Assembly: GCA_963796565.1 (NCBI GenBank)
Contig: CAWCMA010000013.1
Coordinates: 102,305-166,304, forward strand
DNA from: JAKAVN01 sp963796565
GTDB lineage: Bacteria > Desulfobacterota > Binatia > Binatales > Binataceae
Length of the DNA: 64,000 bases
Direction of reading: 5' to 3'
The notes under the pieces are model-generated. The model did not search any database. It had not been told where the DNA came from and was given only the letters and a program-made list of their open reading frames with translations. Shown in pieces: positions 17,324-25,848 of the stretch (within the stretch, counting starts at the first letter, position 1; each line of letters begins with the position of its first letter). The translations under genes were made by a program, and so were the position numbers.

Positions 17324-18567
17324 TGAGAATTGAAACCGAGCTCGCCGCGCGGCCAGCCATATCGAGACGCGCGGCGCCGATTGCACTGGCATGCGCGCTG
17401 CTAATGGCTGGCCTCGCCCGTCCTGCGTATGCGGCCGCCGCCGCCACGGCGGCGACTGCGGCGGCGTTGCCGCTTGCGCCCGCACCGCGCGAGGATGGCG
17501 CCAGAGCCTTCGGCTCTGGCGCCATCCTCGCGCTCGAAGAGCAGAGCCTGCCGCCGGAAAATCTGGCATCTCCGGCCGCGTCGCCCGCGCCGCCTTCGGG
17601 CTCGCCGAGCCCAGGCGCCGCGGGTGACAACAGCGGACCCGGCGCGCAAGCGCCGGCCGGACAGCCGACGGCACAAGCACCGACGCAACAACCGGCGCAA
17701 GCGCAGAGCGCCGGCGGATGGTCGCGCGCGCCGGCCGAGACCGGCGGCGCGTCCGCATCCGGCGCACCTGAATCGGGCGCGGCGACGGGAGCGCCCGGCG
17801 AGCCGGCGCCCGAGGCTACGCCAACCGACGCGCCGGCGCCGTACGACGTCGGCTCCATCCAGCCGACTGCGCCGGTGAGCGACCAGCCGCTCACCGCGCT
17901 CATCGCCAGCACCAAGGACCAGCCCGCGCTCAACGCTTCGTTACGAGTCGCGGAACAGGGGCGCAGGTCGTTGCAAGCCTCCAAGCCTGACGACGCGATC
18001 CGCGATCTTGGGCGCGCAATTTCGATCGACCCGACCGATCCCTACGCCTACTTCTATCTCGGCCGCGCCTACATGATGAAAAAGGACTACCAACAGGCGC
18101 TCGCGTTTTTCGGCCGCTCGGAGGTCGGATTGCGCACGGTGCCCGCATGGCTGGGCGAGGTCAAAAGTTTCGAGGGTGCGTGTCTCGAGGAGCAAGGCAA
18201 GTTTCCCGCGGCGGCCGAGGCCTACAAACAGGCGCTCGGCGCCGCGCCGGGCAACCTGATGGCGCGTACTGGATACGGCCGGCTGAGCGAGAGCCTCCCG
18301 GAGGCCAACGCGGACAATGCCGGCGCACCGAATGCGGACAACGCCGGCGCGCCGCCACCGCCGCTCGATGGTGCGGCGCTGCCTGCGCCTGACGTCAATT
18401 TGGCCGCGCCCGCCCCGGCTGAGGCGCCGCCGTCCGCCGCACCACCCGCTCAGTCTGATTCAGGTGCTGATTCGGGGGCTGATTCGGACGCTGATCCGAA
18501 TGCCGATTCGAGCTCCGATCCGGATGCCGCTTCAGGCAAAGACTCGGGCGCGCAGGACAATCGATAA
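17323..18567 (+). CDS. Exported TPR-repeat protein with low-complexity arms
   Basis: A 414-residue envelope protein. Residues 1-38 look like a signal peptide (IALACALLMAGLARPAYA). Residues 40-195 are Ala/Pro/Gly/Gln-rich and disordered. About 205-330 hold three TPR-like units: PDDAIRDLGRAISIDPTDPY, YFYLGRAYMMKKDYQQALAFF and FPAAAEAYKQALGAAPGN. The tail has a duplicated ADNAGAPN segment and ends in an Asp/Ser repeat (DSGADSGADSDADPNADS). It overlaps the PBP1B-like gene by one base, which suggests a role supporting peptidoglycan synthesis, by analogy to TPR regulators of class A PBPs; this is inference. A perfect palindrome lies inside the gene at 17487-17533. Confidence 0.8.
   Translation: MRIETELAARPAISRRAAPIALACALLMAGLARPAYAAAAATAATAAALPLAPAPREDGARAFGSGAILALEEQSLPPENLASPAASPAPPSGSPSPGAAGDNSGPGAQAPAGQPTAQAPTQQPAQAQSAGGWSRAPAETGGASASGAPESGAATGAPGEPAPEATPTDAPAPYDVGSIQPTAPVSDQPLTALIASTKDQPALNASLRVAEQGRRSLQASKPDDAIRDLGRAISIDPTDPYAYFYLGRAYMMKKDYQQALAFFGRSEVGLRTVPAWLGEVKSFEGACLEEQGKFPAAAEAYKQALGAAPGNLMARTGYGRLSESLPEANADNAGAPNADNAGAPPPPLDGAALPAPDVNLAAPAPAEAPPSAAPPAQSDSGADSGADSDADPNADSSSDPDAASGKDSGAQDNR
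17487..17533. repeat. 22-bp perfect palindrome with 3-base loop inside a gene
   Basis: Arms 17487-17508 and 17512-17533 are exact reverse complements with TTC between them. The element is in frame and codes for a segment including ARAFGSGAIL in the disordered arm of the TPR protein. It is not followed by a T-run, so it is not a normal terminator. Confidence 0.9.
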
Positions 18568-18649
18568 CCCACCCAATAAGTCACCGCGCGAGCGTTGCGA
18601 AATGCTACTCCAATAGTGTTGGTTCAATGTTGACCCCAAACTTAATCCG

Positions 18650-19654
18650 ATGCTGATTCTGGGAATCGAATCCTCGTGCGACGATGCGGCCGCGGCGGTT
18701 ATCGAAACCGTGCGCCCCGGCGTCGCTTCCATCCGCTCCAGCGTCATCGCCAACCAGGACGAGATCCATCGCCGTTACGGCGGCGTGGTGCCGGAACTGG
18801 CCTCGCGCAACCACGTCATCACCATCCTGCCCGTAATCGAACAGGCGCTGGAGGCCGCCGGATGCACGCTCGGCGATCTCGGCGGCATCGCGGTGACCCG
18901 CGGCCCGGGACTGGTCGGCTCGTTGCTGGTCGGCCTGATGTGCGCCAAGGGGCTCGCGCAGAGCCTCGGCATCGCGATGGCCGGGGTGAATCACATTGAA
19001 GGACATCTGCTCGCGCCGTTGCTCGAGCATCGTCGGGCGATGCCGTTTCTCGCGCTGGTCGTGTCGGGAGGGCATACCGAGCTGTTCGTGGTCGAAGACT
19101 TCGGCCGCTATCGCCGCCTGGGCCGCACGCGCGACGACGCCGCCGGCGAGGCGTTCGACAAGGTGGCCAAGCTGATGGGCCTCGGCTATCCGGGCGGCCG
19201 AATAATCGACGAGCTTGCGCGGCGCGGGAACCGCAAGGGGGTGCGTGTTCCGCGCGCCCACGTGCGCGGCGCGCCGCTCGATTTCAGTTTCAGCGGGGTG
19301 AAGACCGCGATCGCGACGCTGCTGCGCACGGAGGACGGCGCCGCGGTCTCGCGCGAAGACCTGGCCGCGAGCTTCCAGGAGGCCGTGGTCGATATGCTGG
19401 TCGGGCCGGCGATGCGCGCGGCGCGCGACACCGGCATGGAGGTGATCGCGCTGACCGGCGGCGTCGCCGCCAACTCGCGCCTGCGCGAGCGTCTCAGCGA
19501 GGCGGCTGCTGCCGAAGGCCGCGAGGTCATCGCGCCATCGCTCAAGTTCTGCACCGACAACGCGGCGATGATCGCGATGGCCGGAAGCTACCGGCTATTG
19601 CGCGGCGAGCGCGACTCGCTCGACATCGACGCCGAGGCTGCGCTGACCCTGTAA
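18650..19654 (+). CDS. tsaD: tRNA threonylcarbamoyltransferase TsaD
   Basis: A 334-residue ASKHA-fold enzyme that transfers the threonylcarbamoyl group to A37 of tRNAs reading ANN codons, working with TsaB, TsaC and TsaE, which are not in the window. The N-terminal LGIESSCDDAAAAV is the family start, GGVVPELASRNH follows, and the metal-binding HIEGH is near residue 115. Further sites are VSGGHTELFVV and TGGVAANSRLRERL. Length and order are canonical. It begins 82 bases after the TPR gene and is followed after 36 bases by rsmA. Confidence 0.97.
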   Translation: MLILGIESSCDDAAAAVIETVRPGVASIRSSVIANQDEIHRRYGGVVPELASRNHVITILPVIEQALEAAGCTLGDLGGIAVTRGPGLVGSLLVGLMCAKGLAQSLGIAMAGVNHIEGHLLAPLLEHRRAMPFLALVVSGGHTELFVVEDFGRYRRLGRTRDDAAGEAFDKVAKLMGLGYPGGRIIDELARRGNRKGVRVPRAHVRGAPLDFSFSGVKTAIATLLRTEDGAAVSREDLAASFQEAVVDMLVGPAMRAARDTGMEVIALTGGVAANSRLRERLSEAAAAEGREVIAPSLKFCTDNAAMIAMAGSYRLLRGERDSLDIDAEAALTL

Positions 19655-19690
19655 GCGCAACCAAACCATGGGAACACCGCGAGTGATGCA

Positions 19691-20614
19691 ATGATACACG
19701 CCGGGCGCGGCGCGGCTGGACGAGTCAAAACCATACGCACGTCGCCATTTGCGGTCGCCGCCGAGCTCGAGGCCGCCGGCGTGCGTCCGCGCAAATCGCG
19801 CGGCCAGAATTTCCTGATACAACCCGCCATCGCCGATCGAATAGTCGCCGCGGCCGCAATCGCACCCGGCGACGAGGTGGTCGAGATCGGCCCCGGACTG
19901 GGCATCCTGAGCGACAAGATTCTGCGCGCCGGAGTGCGACGGCTATGGCTGGTCGAGCTCGACGCGCGGCTTGCGGAGCGGCTTCAGAGCGCGTTTGCGG
20001 GACATCCGGCCGTGCGCGTGGTCTGCCGCGACTTCCTCGAGGTCGAGCTCGCGAAACTGGTCGAACGACCGCCGGTCAAGGTGATCGGCAATTTGCCGTT
20101 CAACGCGGCCGCCGCAATTCTGCGCCGGCTCGACGAGATGCGCGGCGCGATCGGGCGGATGGTCCTGATGTTCCAGCGCGAGGTCGCCGAGCGCATCCGC
20201 GCGCGCGCGGGCGAACGCGCGTACTCGGCGCTGAGCGTTTTCACCGCGCTCTACTGGGAGACGCGCGAGCATTTCCGCGTCGCCGCCGGCAATTTCCGTC
20301 CCGCGCCACGCGTCGACGCCGAGGTTATCGTGTTTACGCCGCACGCGCGGGCGCCGTATGCGCCCGCCGGCGAGACCGCGATGCTCGGTGCAATCCGCGC
20401 CGCATTTTCGGCCCCGCGCAAGACCATCCGCAACGCGCTCGCCGGCGCGCTCGGCGCCGCGCCCGAAGCCGTCGTCGCCGCGCTTGCCCGCGCCGGCATC
20501 GACCACGGCGCGCGGCCCGCTACGCTTTCGGTCGCCGACTTCGTCCGCCTGGCCGAAGCGCTCGAACTCGCGGGCGCAATCTCGCCCGCGACGGCGGAGC
20601 CCCGCGATGCCTGA
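19691..20614 (+). CDS. rsmA: 16S rRNA dimethyladenosine transferase RsmA (KsgA)
   Basis: A 307-residue SAM-dependent enzyme that dimethylates A1518 and A1519 of 16S rRNA during small-subunit assembly. The signature KSRGQNFL starts the fold; the SAM motif EIGPGLGILSDKI is near residue 64, and the catalytic NLPF is at about 134-137 in the form GNLPFNAAAA. RKTIRNAL near residue 245 is also typical. The first 30 residues are longer than usual, so a later start is possible. Its last 8 bases overlap the mutM start. Confidence 0.95.
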   Translation: MIHAGRGAAGRVKTIRTSPFAVAAELEAAGVRPRKSRGQNFLIQPAIADRIVAAAAIAPGDEVVEIGPGLGILSDKILRAGVRRLWLVELDARLAERLQSAFAGHPAVRVVCRDFLEVELAKLVERPPVKVIGNLPFNAAAAILRRLDEMRGAIGRMVLMFQREVAERIRARAGERAYSALSVFTALYWETREHFRVAAGNFRPAPRVDAEVIVFTPHARAPYAPAGETAMLGAIRAAFSAPRKTIRNALAGALGAAPEAVVAALARAGIDHGARPATLSVADFVRLAEALELAGAISPATAEPRDA

Positions 20615-21440
20615 GTTGCCTGAGGTCGAATCGCTTAGGCGAATCCTTGCGCGCTCGGCAGTCGGCCGCACGATCGAGCGCGCGCGCGTCACGGAGCCGC
20701 GGCTGCGGCGCACGGTGGCGCAAGATTTTGCGGCCGGCGTCGAAGGCCGTCGCATCCTGCGCCTCGGACGCCGCGCCAAGTACCTCATCATCGAGCTTAG
20801 TGATGGCGCCGCGATGATCGTGCATCTGGGAATGAGCGGCAGCCTGACTCATCGCGGCAAGGATTTCGATGACGCCGAATTCACCGCGCGCCACGACCAC
20901 GTCGAGTTCGCGCTCGACGACCTCACCCGCCTGGTCTACAACGATCCGCGCCGCTTCGGACTCATCCGGCTGGTCTCGCGCGAGGAACTGGCCGCGGCGC
21001 CCGAGCTTGCGGGGCTCGGCCCCGAGCCGCTCAGCGCCGCCTTCAATGCGGAGTACCTGGCGCGGCTCGCGCGCGGGCGGCGCGCCGCGATCAAGAACTT
21101 CATCATGGATCAGCGGATAGTCGCCGGAATCGGCAACATCTACGCCTCCGAGATCCTGTTCCGGGCGGGAGTACGGCCGACGCGCCGCGCCGCCAAAGTC
21201 ACGCGCAAGGAGGTCGAGCGCATCGTGGCCGCGACCGCGCCGATTCTGCGCGCGGCGATCGGCAGCCGCGGCACCACTTTTCGCAGCTATCGCGACTCCG
21301 AGGGACAGCCGGGACGATTCGCAGAGCGCCTGATGGTCTATGGGCGCGAGGGCGAGCCGTGCCGCGTGTGCAAAAGTGCCATCCGCAACGTGACGGTCGG
21401 CCAGCGCGCGAGCTTTTTTTGCCCGCACTGCCAGCGCTGA
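20607..21440 (+). CDS. mutM: Formamidopyrimidine-DNA glycosylase
   Basis: A 277-residue base excision repair enzyme that removes 8-oxoguanine and formamidopyrimidines and nicks the site. The mature N-terminus MPELPEVE supplies the catalytic Pro and Glu. GRRAKYLI holds the conserved Lys. MDQRIVAGIGNIYASEILF is the helix-two-turn-helix, and the C-terminal zinc finger is C-x2-C, then C-x2-C in CRVCKSAIR and FFCPHCQR. The upstream in-frame extension back to 20358 overlaps rsmA and was rejected. Translation is likely coupled to rsmA by the 8-base overlap. Confidence 0.96.
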   Translation: MPELPEVESLRRILARSAVGRTIERARVTEPRLRRTVAQDFAAGVEGRRILRLGRRAKYLIIELSDGAAMIVHLGMSGSLTHRGKDFDDAEFTARHDHVEFALDDLTRLVYNDPRRFGLIRLVSREELAAAPELAGLGPEPLSAAFNAEYLARLARGRRAAIKNFIMDQRIVAGIGNIYASEILFRAGVRPTRRAAKVTRKEVERIVAATAPILRAAIGSRGTTFRSYRDSEGQPGRFAERLMVYGREGEPCRVCKSAIRNVTVGQRASFFCPHCQR

Positions 21441-21452
21441 ATCGCAAGGCGG

Positions 21453-22070
21453 CTAGACGGCGTCGGTTCGGCTCGTGCGCAGGTAAAACGCGATCGCGTC
21501 TTCGAGCCGGTCGTTACCCCAGAACAGTTCCTTGCCGACGATCATCGTCGGGGCGCCGAAGATGCCGTGGACCACGGCCCATTGATTCTGCTCACGCAGG
21601 CGCTCCTTGTTCTCCGGCGACTCTGCGCGCTGGAGCACCTCGCGCGGCGGCTGACCGACCGTGGCGAGAATCTCCGCGATCGTTTCCATCCGCGAAATCT
21701 CGCGGTCCTCGGCAAAGTTGGCGCGAAAGACGGCGCGCACAAAGCGCGGACACCATGGCTCCTCGGCCGCCATGCAGGCGACGCGCGCCGCGAGCAGGCC
21801 GCTGCGTGGGAACTTGCCCGGACGGCGGAACGGAATTTCGTACTTCTCGCACAGCCGCTCCATGTCGCGCCACATGTAGCGGCCCTTCAACGGATAGATG
21901 TTGAATGGCGAATCGCCCCATCCCTGCGACACGAAGATCGGACCGAGCAGAAACGGACGCCATCGCAGCCGCACGCCAGCGGCCGCCGCAAGCTTCTCTA
22001 TGCGTGAAGCGGCCAGGTACGAGTAGGTGCTGGCGAACTCAAACCAGAATTCCAGCGGTTCCTGTTCCAT
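21453..22070 (-). CDS. 2-hydroxychromene-2-carboxylate isomerase-like protein
   Basis: A 205-residue DsbA-like thioredoxin-fold protein. Characterised HCCA isomerases use glutathione in naphthalene breakdown. The N-terminal FEFASTYSYLAA corresponds to the family's DFxSPYSYLA with the glutathione-activating Ser near residue 14. The C-terminal WAVVHGIFGAPTMIVGKELFWGNDRLE matches the G(V/I)FGxPT and FWG(N/Q)DR motifs. No CxxC is present, so it is not a disulfide oxidase. Neighbours do not encode an aromatic pathway, so the substrate is open. It is convergent with mutM. Confidence 0.88.
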   Translation of the reverse strand: MEQEPLEFWFEFASTYSYLAASRIEKLAAAAGVRLRWRPFLLGPIFVSQGWGDSPFNIYPLKGRYMWRDMERLCEKYEIPFRRPGKFPRSGLLAARVACMAAEEPWCPRFVRAVFRANFAEDREISRMETIAEILATVGQPPREVLQRAESPENKERLREQNQWAVVHGIFGAPTMIVGKELFWGNDRLEDAIAFYLRTSRTDAV

Positions 22071-22241
22071 GTTTTATACGTGCCCGCGCAGTTTGGCCGA
22101 ACCATAGCGAATCGGCGCTGCGATGGGAACGTGCGAGAGGCGAACCTATACGGCGGCGGCTGGCGGCGGGCGCGAGGGAGCCGTAAAGTAAGTGGCGCGG
22201 GTTGGGTAAGAACAGGCTGGAGAAGAAGCGGCGGCGGGACG

Positions 22242-23168
22242 ATGGAGCAGGTTCCTGCGATTTTCGGTGACGTGATCGCACTCGCTCTGGGAGCGTGCGT
22301 CGGCAGTTTCGCGGTGACGGTCGCATACCGGTTGCCGCGCGACATTTCGATCGCGACGCCGCGCTCGTTTTGCGAAAGCTGCGAACGCCCGATCCCCTGG
22401 TGGGCCAACGTTCCGATCTTCGCCTATCTGGCCTCGCGCGGGCGTTGCCTGATATGCGGAGCGCCGATTCGCGCGCGGCATCTCGGCGGCGAACTCGCGC
22501 TCGCGCTGGGCGCGCTCTACCTGTACGCGAATTTTCCGCTGGGCAGCGCGATCGCACGCTTCATCTTCATCACCCTGCTGCTCATCTCCTCGCTGGTCGA
22601 CTACGACTGGCGTCTCATCCCCAACCTGGTCACGTTTCCCGGCATCCCGGCCGGCTTTGTGTGCGCCGCTCTGTTGATGCCCGAGGTCGGATGGCAGGAG
22701 TCGTTCATCGGGATAGCCGTCGGTGGCGGAAGCCTGCTCGTGACCGGCTACCTTTACCAGCTGGTGCGCGGGCAGGAGGGTGTCGGCCTGGGCGACGTGT
22801 TTCTGCTCGCGATGGTGGGTGCGTTCATCGGATGGCCGGGGGTGATGTTCACGCTCTTTTTCGGCGCGCTGCTCGGATCGTTGGGCGGACTCGCGGTCGG
22901 CCTTTTCGGAACTCCCACTAAAGCGCCCGAATTGCCATCGAGCGCGCGTGGGGCAGCCGCGCAAGCCGATGCGACAGCGGCGATTTCGCAAGCCGACGCG
23001 GCCGCGGCGATCTCGATCGATCCGCAAGGGCCCGACAGCGCGGCGGCGGAAGGCGAGGAGCACACGCTGCTCACCACCGCGGTGCCGTTCGGACCCTTCC
23101 TGTCGCTGGCAGCGGGCTTTTACGCGCTCTTTCAGCCGCAGCTCACAAGCTGGTATCTATCCCGCTGA
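22242..23168 (+). CDS. Prepilin peptidase (A24 family)
   Basis: A 308-residue polytopic membrane enzyme that cleaves, and usually methylates, type IV prepilins or pseudopilins. The cytosolic zinc motif is C44-x2-C47 and C69-x2-C72. The two aspartyl residues are D120 in LVDYDWRLIPN and D185 in GLGDVFLLA. The ATG at 22242 gives the normal short N-terminus; the frame upstream is rejected as non-coding. Odd: between the last two membrane helices lies an Ala/Asp-rich insert of about 45 residues (near 230-275). No pilin gene is adjacent. The stop overlaps the tmk start by one base. Confidence 0.92.
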   Translation: MEQVPAIFGDVIALALGACVGSFAVTVAYRLPRDISIATPRSFCESCERPIPWWANVPIFAYLASRGRCLICGAPIRARHLGGELALALGALYLYANFPLGSAIARFIFITLLLISSLVDYDWRLIPNLVTFPGIPAGFVCAALLMPEVGWQESFIGIAVGGGSLLVTGYLYQLVRGQEGVGLGDVFLLAMVGAFIGWPGVMFTLFFGALLGSLGGLAVGLFGTPTKAPELPSSARGAAAQADATAAISQADAAAAISIDPQGPDSAAAEGEEHTLLTTAVPFGPFLSLAAGFYALFQPQLTSWYLSR

Positions 23169-23806
23169 TGGCGGCCGGCATCTTCATCACGCTCGAAGGC
23201 GTCGAGGGCTCGGGCAAGACCACCCAGGCGGCGATTCTGGCCGACGAGCTGCGCCGTCGCGGGCGGCGCGTGATGCTCACGCGCGAGCCCGGAGGTACGC
23301 GCGCGGGCGAGGCGATCCGCGCGATCTTCCTCGATCCGGCGGTTTCGCTGGGGGTCGCCTCCGAGCTGCTGCTGGTACTGGCCGACCGCGCGCAGCACGT
23401 GCGCGAAAAGCTTCGCCCCGCATTGGAAGCCGGTGAGATCGTAATCTCCGATCGCTACTCCGACTCGACCACCGCTTACCAGGGCCACGGCCGCGGCTTC
23501 GACCTGAAGCTCGTCGACGAGCTCAACCGTCTCGCCAGCGACGGTATTCGGCCCGCGCTGACGATCGTGCTCGACTGTCCGGTCGAGATCGGATTGGTGC
23601 GCACGCGCGCGCGCGCACGCAGCGACGTGCGCGGCGCTGACCGCTTCGAGGGCGAGCAGGTGGAGTTTCATCGCCGGGTCCGCGAGGGCTTTATGAGCAT
23701 CGCGCGCGCCGAGCCCAACCGCGTCACGGTAATCGACTCGACGCGCGAACTCGCCGCGGTAAGTACCGACATCCTGACGGCGGTCGAACGGCTGGTGGGC
23801 CGCTGA
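23168..23806 (+). CDS. tmk: Thymidylate kinase
   Basis: A 212-residue enzyme phosphorylating dTMP to dTDP. The P-loop EGVEGSGKTT is at 10-19, the DR motif in VISDRYSDSTTAYQ follows near residue 95, and the LID region is the Arg-rich VRTRARARSDVRGADRFE. It begins on the last base of the prepilin peptidase stop and its own stop overlaps holB by one base. tmk-holB-ricT-metG is a widely conserved order. The LID region is encoded by a 24-base alternating purine-pyrimidine run. Confidence 0.97.
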   Translation: MAAGIFITLEGVEGSGKTTQAAILADELRRRGRRVMLTREPGGTRAGEAIRAIFLDPAVSLGVASELLLVLADRAQHVREKLRPALEAGEIVISDRYSDSTTAYQGHGRGFDLKLVDELNRLASDGIRPALTIVLDCPVEIGLVRTRARARSDVRGADRFEGEQVEFHRRVREGFMSIARAEPNRVTVIDSTRELAAVSTDILTAVERLVGR

Positions 23807-24891
23807 TGCCGCTTGACGGGGTGCGCGGCAATCGCGAAACCATCGCGCGGCTCAACGCGGAGCTGCTCTCGCGTCCCTCTCACGCCTACCTGCTGGCGGG
23901 TCCGCGCGGGGTGGGTAAGGCGCTGGTCGCACGCGGCTTCGCTCACGCGCTTTTGTGCGAGCGCGCACCGGGACCCGGCTTCTGTTGCCGGGTAGAGAAT
24001 TGCCCGGTGCGCGAGGCCGGAAAAACGGCACGGCGCGGACGCGGCGCCGAGCGCACCGGCACCTCCGCCGCGCGATGCGAGTGTTGCGCGTCGTGCGTGC
24101 AGATCGCCGCGGGCGTGCATCCGGACTTCACCGCGGTCGCGCGCGCCGAAGCCCGTAGCGAAGTGCTGATCGAGCAGGTGCGCGAGCTTATCGCGCGCCT
24201 GGGTACGCGGCCGAGCCGCGGCGCGCGGCGGGTCGCGATCATCGACGACGCCGAGACGCTCGGCATCCCGGCCCAAAACGCCCTGCTCAAGACGCTCGAG
24301 GAGCCGCCGGGCCATACGATCATCTTCATGGTGGCCGAGAGCGAGCGCGCGCTGCTCGACACCGTGCGCTCGCGCCTGCGGCTGGTGCGCTTCGCGCCGC
24401 TGGAGGTGGGCGACATCGAAGCGATCGTCGGCGCGCGCGCCGGCCTTGACGCCGAACGCTCCGCGGCGCTGGCGCGTCTGGCGCGCGGCAGCGCCGGCCG
24501 TGCGCTTAGACTCGCCGACGGCGCCGAGCCGCCGATCCGCGACCTCTTGAGCGCGCTTGGCGGGGCGCGGCGCCTGGACTTCGCCCAAGCCCAGGCGCTG
24601 GCTCAGGAATTCTTCGCCAGCCGCGAGCAGGCGGCCGAGAACTTCGAGTTGATCGCGCGAGTGCTTGAGGAAATACTGTGTCTCAAGCTGCTGCGGATGC
24701 CGCCGGCCGCGGCTGCTCCTGAAGTCGCCGAGACGATGAACAAGATGGCTGAGGGTTTCGCGCTCGACGCGCTGCTGGTGAGCCTCAAGGGCGCGGTTGA
24801 GGCGGGCGCCGCGATCGACGCGATGGCGAATCCGCGCCTGCAGGCCGAGCAGTGGTGGATGACGGTGGGCGGCGCGCTAAGGAGCCAATAG
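23806..24891 (+). CDS. holB: DNA polymerase III delta-prime subunit
   Basis: A 361-residue clamp-loader subunit. The P-loop-like GPRGVGKA is at about 33-40. A Cys cluster follows between 51 and 100. IIDDAETLGIPAQNALLKTLEEPP is the sensor region typical of delta-prime. Odd features: the zinc module is interrupted by about 25 Arg/Gly/Thr-rich residues between its first and last cysteines, and the usual SRC motif reads SRL, so the cysteine is missing; this is common in delta-prime proteins that do not hydrolyse ATP, though the P-loop here is kept. It sits in the tmk-holB-ricT-metG order. Confidence 0.93.
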   Translation: MPLDGVRGNRETIARLNAELLSRPSHAYLLAGPRGVGKALVARGFAHALLCERAPGPGFCCRVENCPVREAGKTARRGRGAERTGTSAARCECCASCVQIAAGVHPDFTAVARAEARSEVLIEQVRELIARLGTRPSRGARRVAIIDDAETLGIPAQNALLKTLEEPPGHTIIFMVAESERALLDTVRSRLRLVRFAPLEVGDIEAIVGARAGLDAERSAALARLARGSAGRALRLADGAEPPIRDLLSALGGARRLDFAQAQALAQEFFASREQAAENFELIARVLEEILCLKLLRMPPAAAAPEVAETMNKMAEGFALDALLVSLKGAVEAGAAIDAMANPRLQAEQWWMTVGGALRSQ

Positions 24892-24904
24892 TGGGGGGCA
24901 AATA

Positions 24905-25756
24905 GTGTCGCACCAGATCGACCCGTTCGAAGGCGCCCCCGAACTGCCCCGGATCGTCGCGGTCAGCTTTCTCCCGGTCGGCCATCTCTACAACTTTCTC
25001 GCCGGCGACCTCACGCTGAGGCGCGGCGACCGCGTGGTGATCGAGGGCGAGGCCGGGGTGCGCATCGGGACCGTCGAGGTCGAGCCGCATGAGCCGTCCC
25101 ACACGCTCGATTTGCGCGCGCTCAACCCGGTGCTGCGGTTGGCCGAGGCGGGCGACGTCGACAGCGAGGCGGAAAATATCGACCGCGAGGCGGCGGCGCG
25201 GCGGCTGTGCCTGCATCGCATCCGCGAGCGCAATCTGACGATGAAACTGATCAGCGTCGATTACATGCTCGACGGGCGCAAGGCAGTGTTCTACTTCACC
25301 GCCGAAAACCGCATCGATTTTCGCGACCTGGTGCGCGACCTCGCCAACACGCTGCGCGTGCGGGTCGAGATGAAACAGATCGGCGCGCGCGACGAGACCA
25401 AGGTGACCGGCGCGGTGGGGCCGTGCGGGCGCGAGCTGTGCTGCTCGTCGTGGCTGCGCGACTTTGAGGCGATCACGGTGAAGATGGCGCGCGAGCAGGG
25501 GCTGGCGCTCAATCCGTCGCGGCTGGCCGGGATGTGCGGGCGGCTGAAGTGCTGCCTGCGCTACGAGTATTCGACTTACCTCGAACTCAAGCGTGGCCTG
25601 CCCAACGTCGGCAAGCGCGTGCAATCGGTCAAGGGCGATGGCAAGGTGCTGCGCCAGAACATCCTCAAGCAGACCGTGCTGATCCAGCGCGACGAGGACG
25701 GCGGTGTGGTAGAAGCCGCGCTGCAGGACCTGGTGGACGCGCGCCCGCAGGCTTGA
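24905..25756 (+). CDS. ricT: PSP1-domain protein RicT (YaaT)
   Basis: A 283-residue PSP1 C-terminal domain protein. In Bacillus, RicT with RicA and RicF binds Fe-S clusters and controls RNA processing; in other bacteria its function is unclear. The core is MKLISVDYMLDGRKAVFYFT and RIDFRDLVRDLA. The conserved cysteines are in GPCGRELCCSSW near residue 175 and GMCGRLKCCLRYE near 212. The GTG at 24905 is the first good start after holB. RicA and RicF homologues are not in the window. Confidence 0.92.
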   Translation: MSHQIDPFEGAPELPRIVAVSFLPVGHLYNFLAGDLTLRRGDRVVIEGEAGVRIGTVEVEPHEPSHTLDLRALNPVLRLAEAGDVDSEAENIDREAAARRLCLHRIRERNLTMKLISVDYMLDGRKAVFYFTAENRIDFRDLVRDLANTLRVRVEMKQIGARDETKVTGAVGPCGRELCCSSWLRDFEAITVKMAREQGLALNPSRLAGMCGRLKCCLRYEYSTYLELKRGLPNVGKRVQSVKGDGKVLRQNILKQTVLIQRDEDGGVVEAALQDLVDARPQA

Positions 25757-25848
25757 GCCGCCCCGGCCCGGCCAAGTAGCATCGGAACCCCGGGTTTTCG
25801 CGCGTGCGGCATGCGCGCGCGCGGACCGGCACAGGAACCGCGTCCCAG

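Noticed and set aside
15839..17767. 642-residue minus-strand frame
   Set aside because: Arg/His-rich shadow of the PBP1B-like gene, which has full catalytic motifs.
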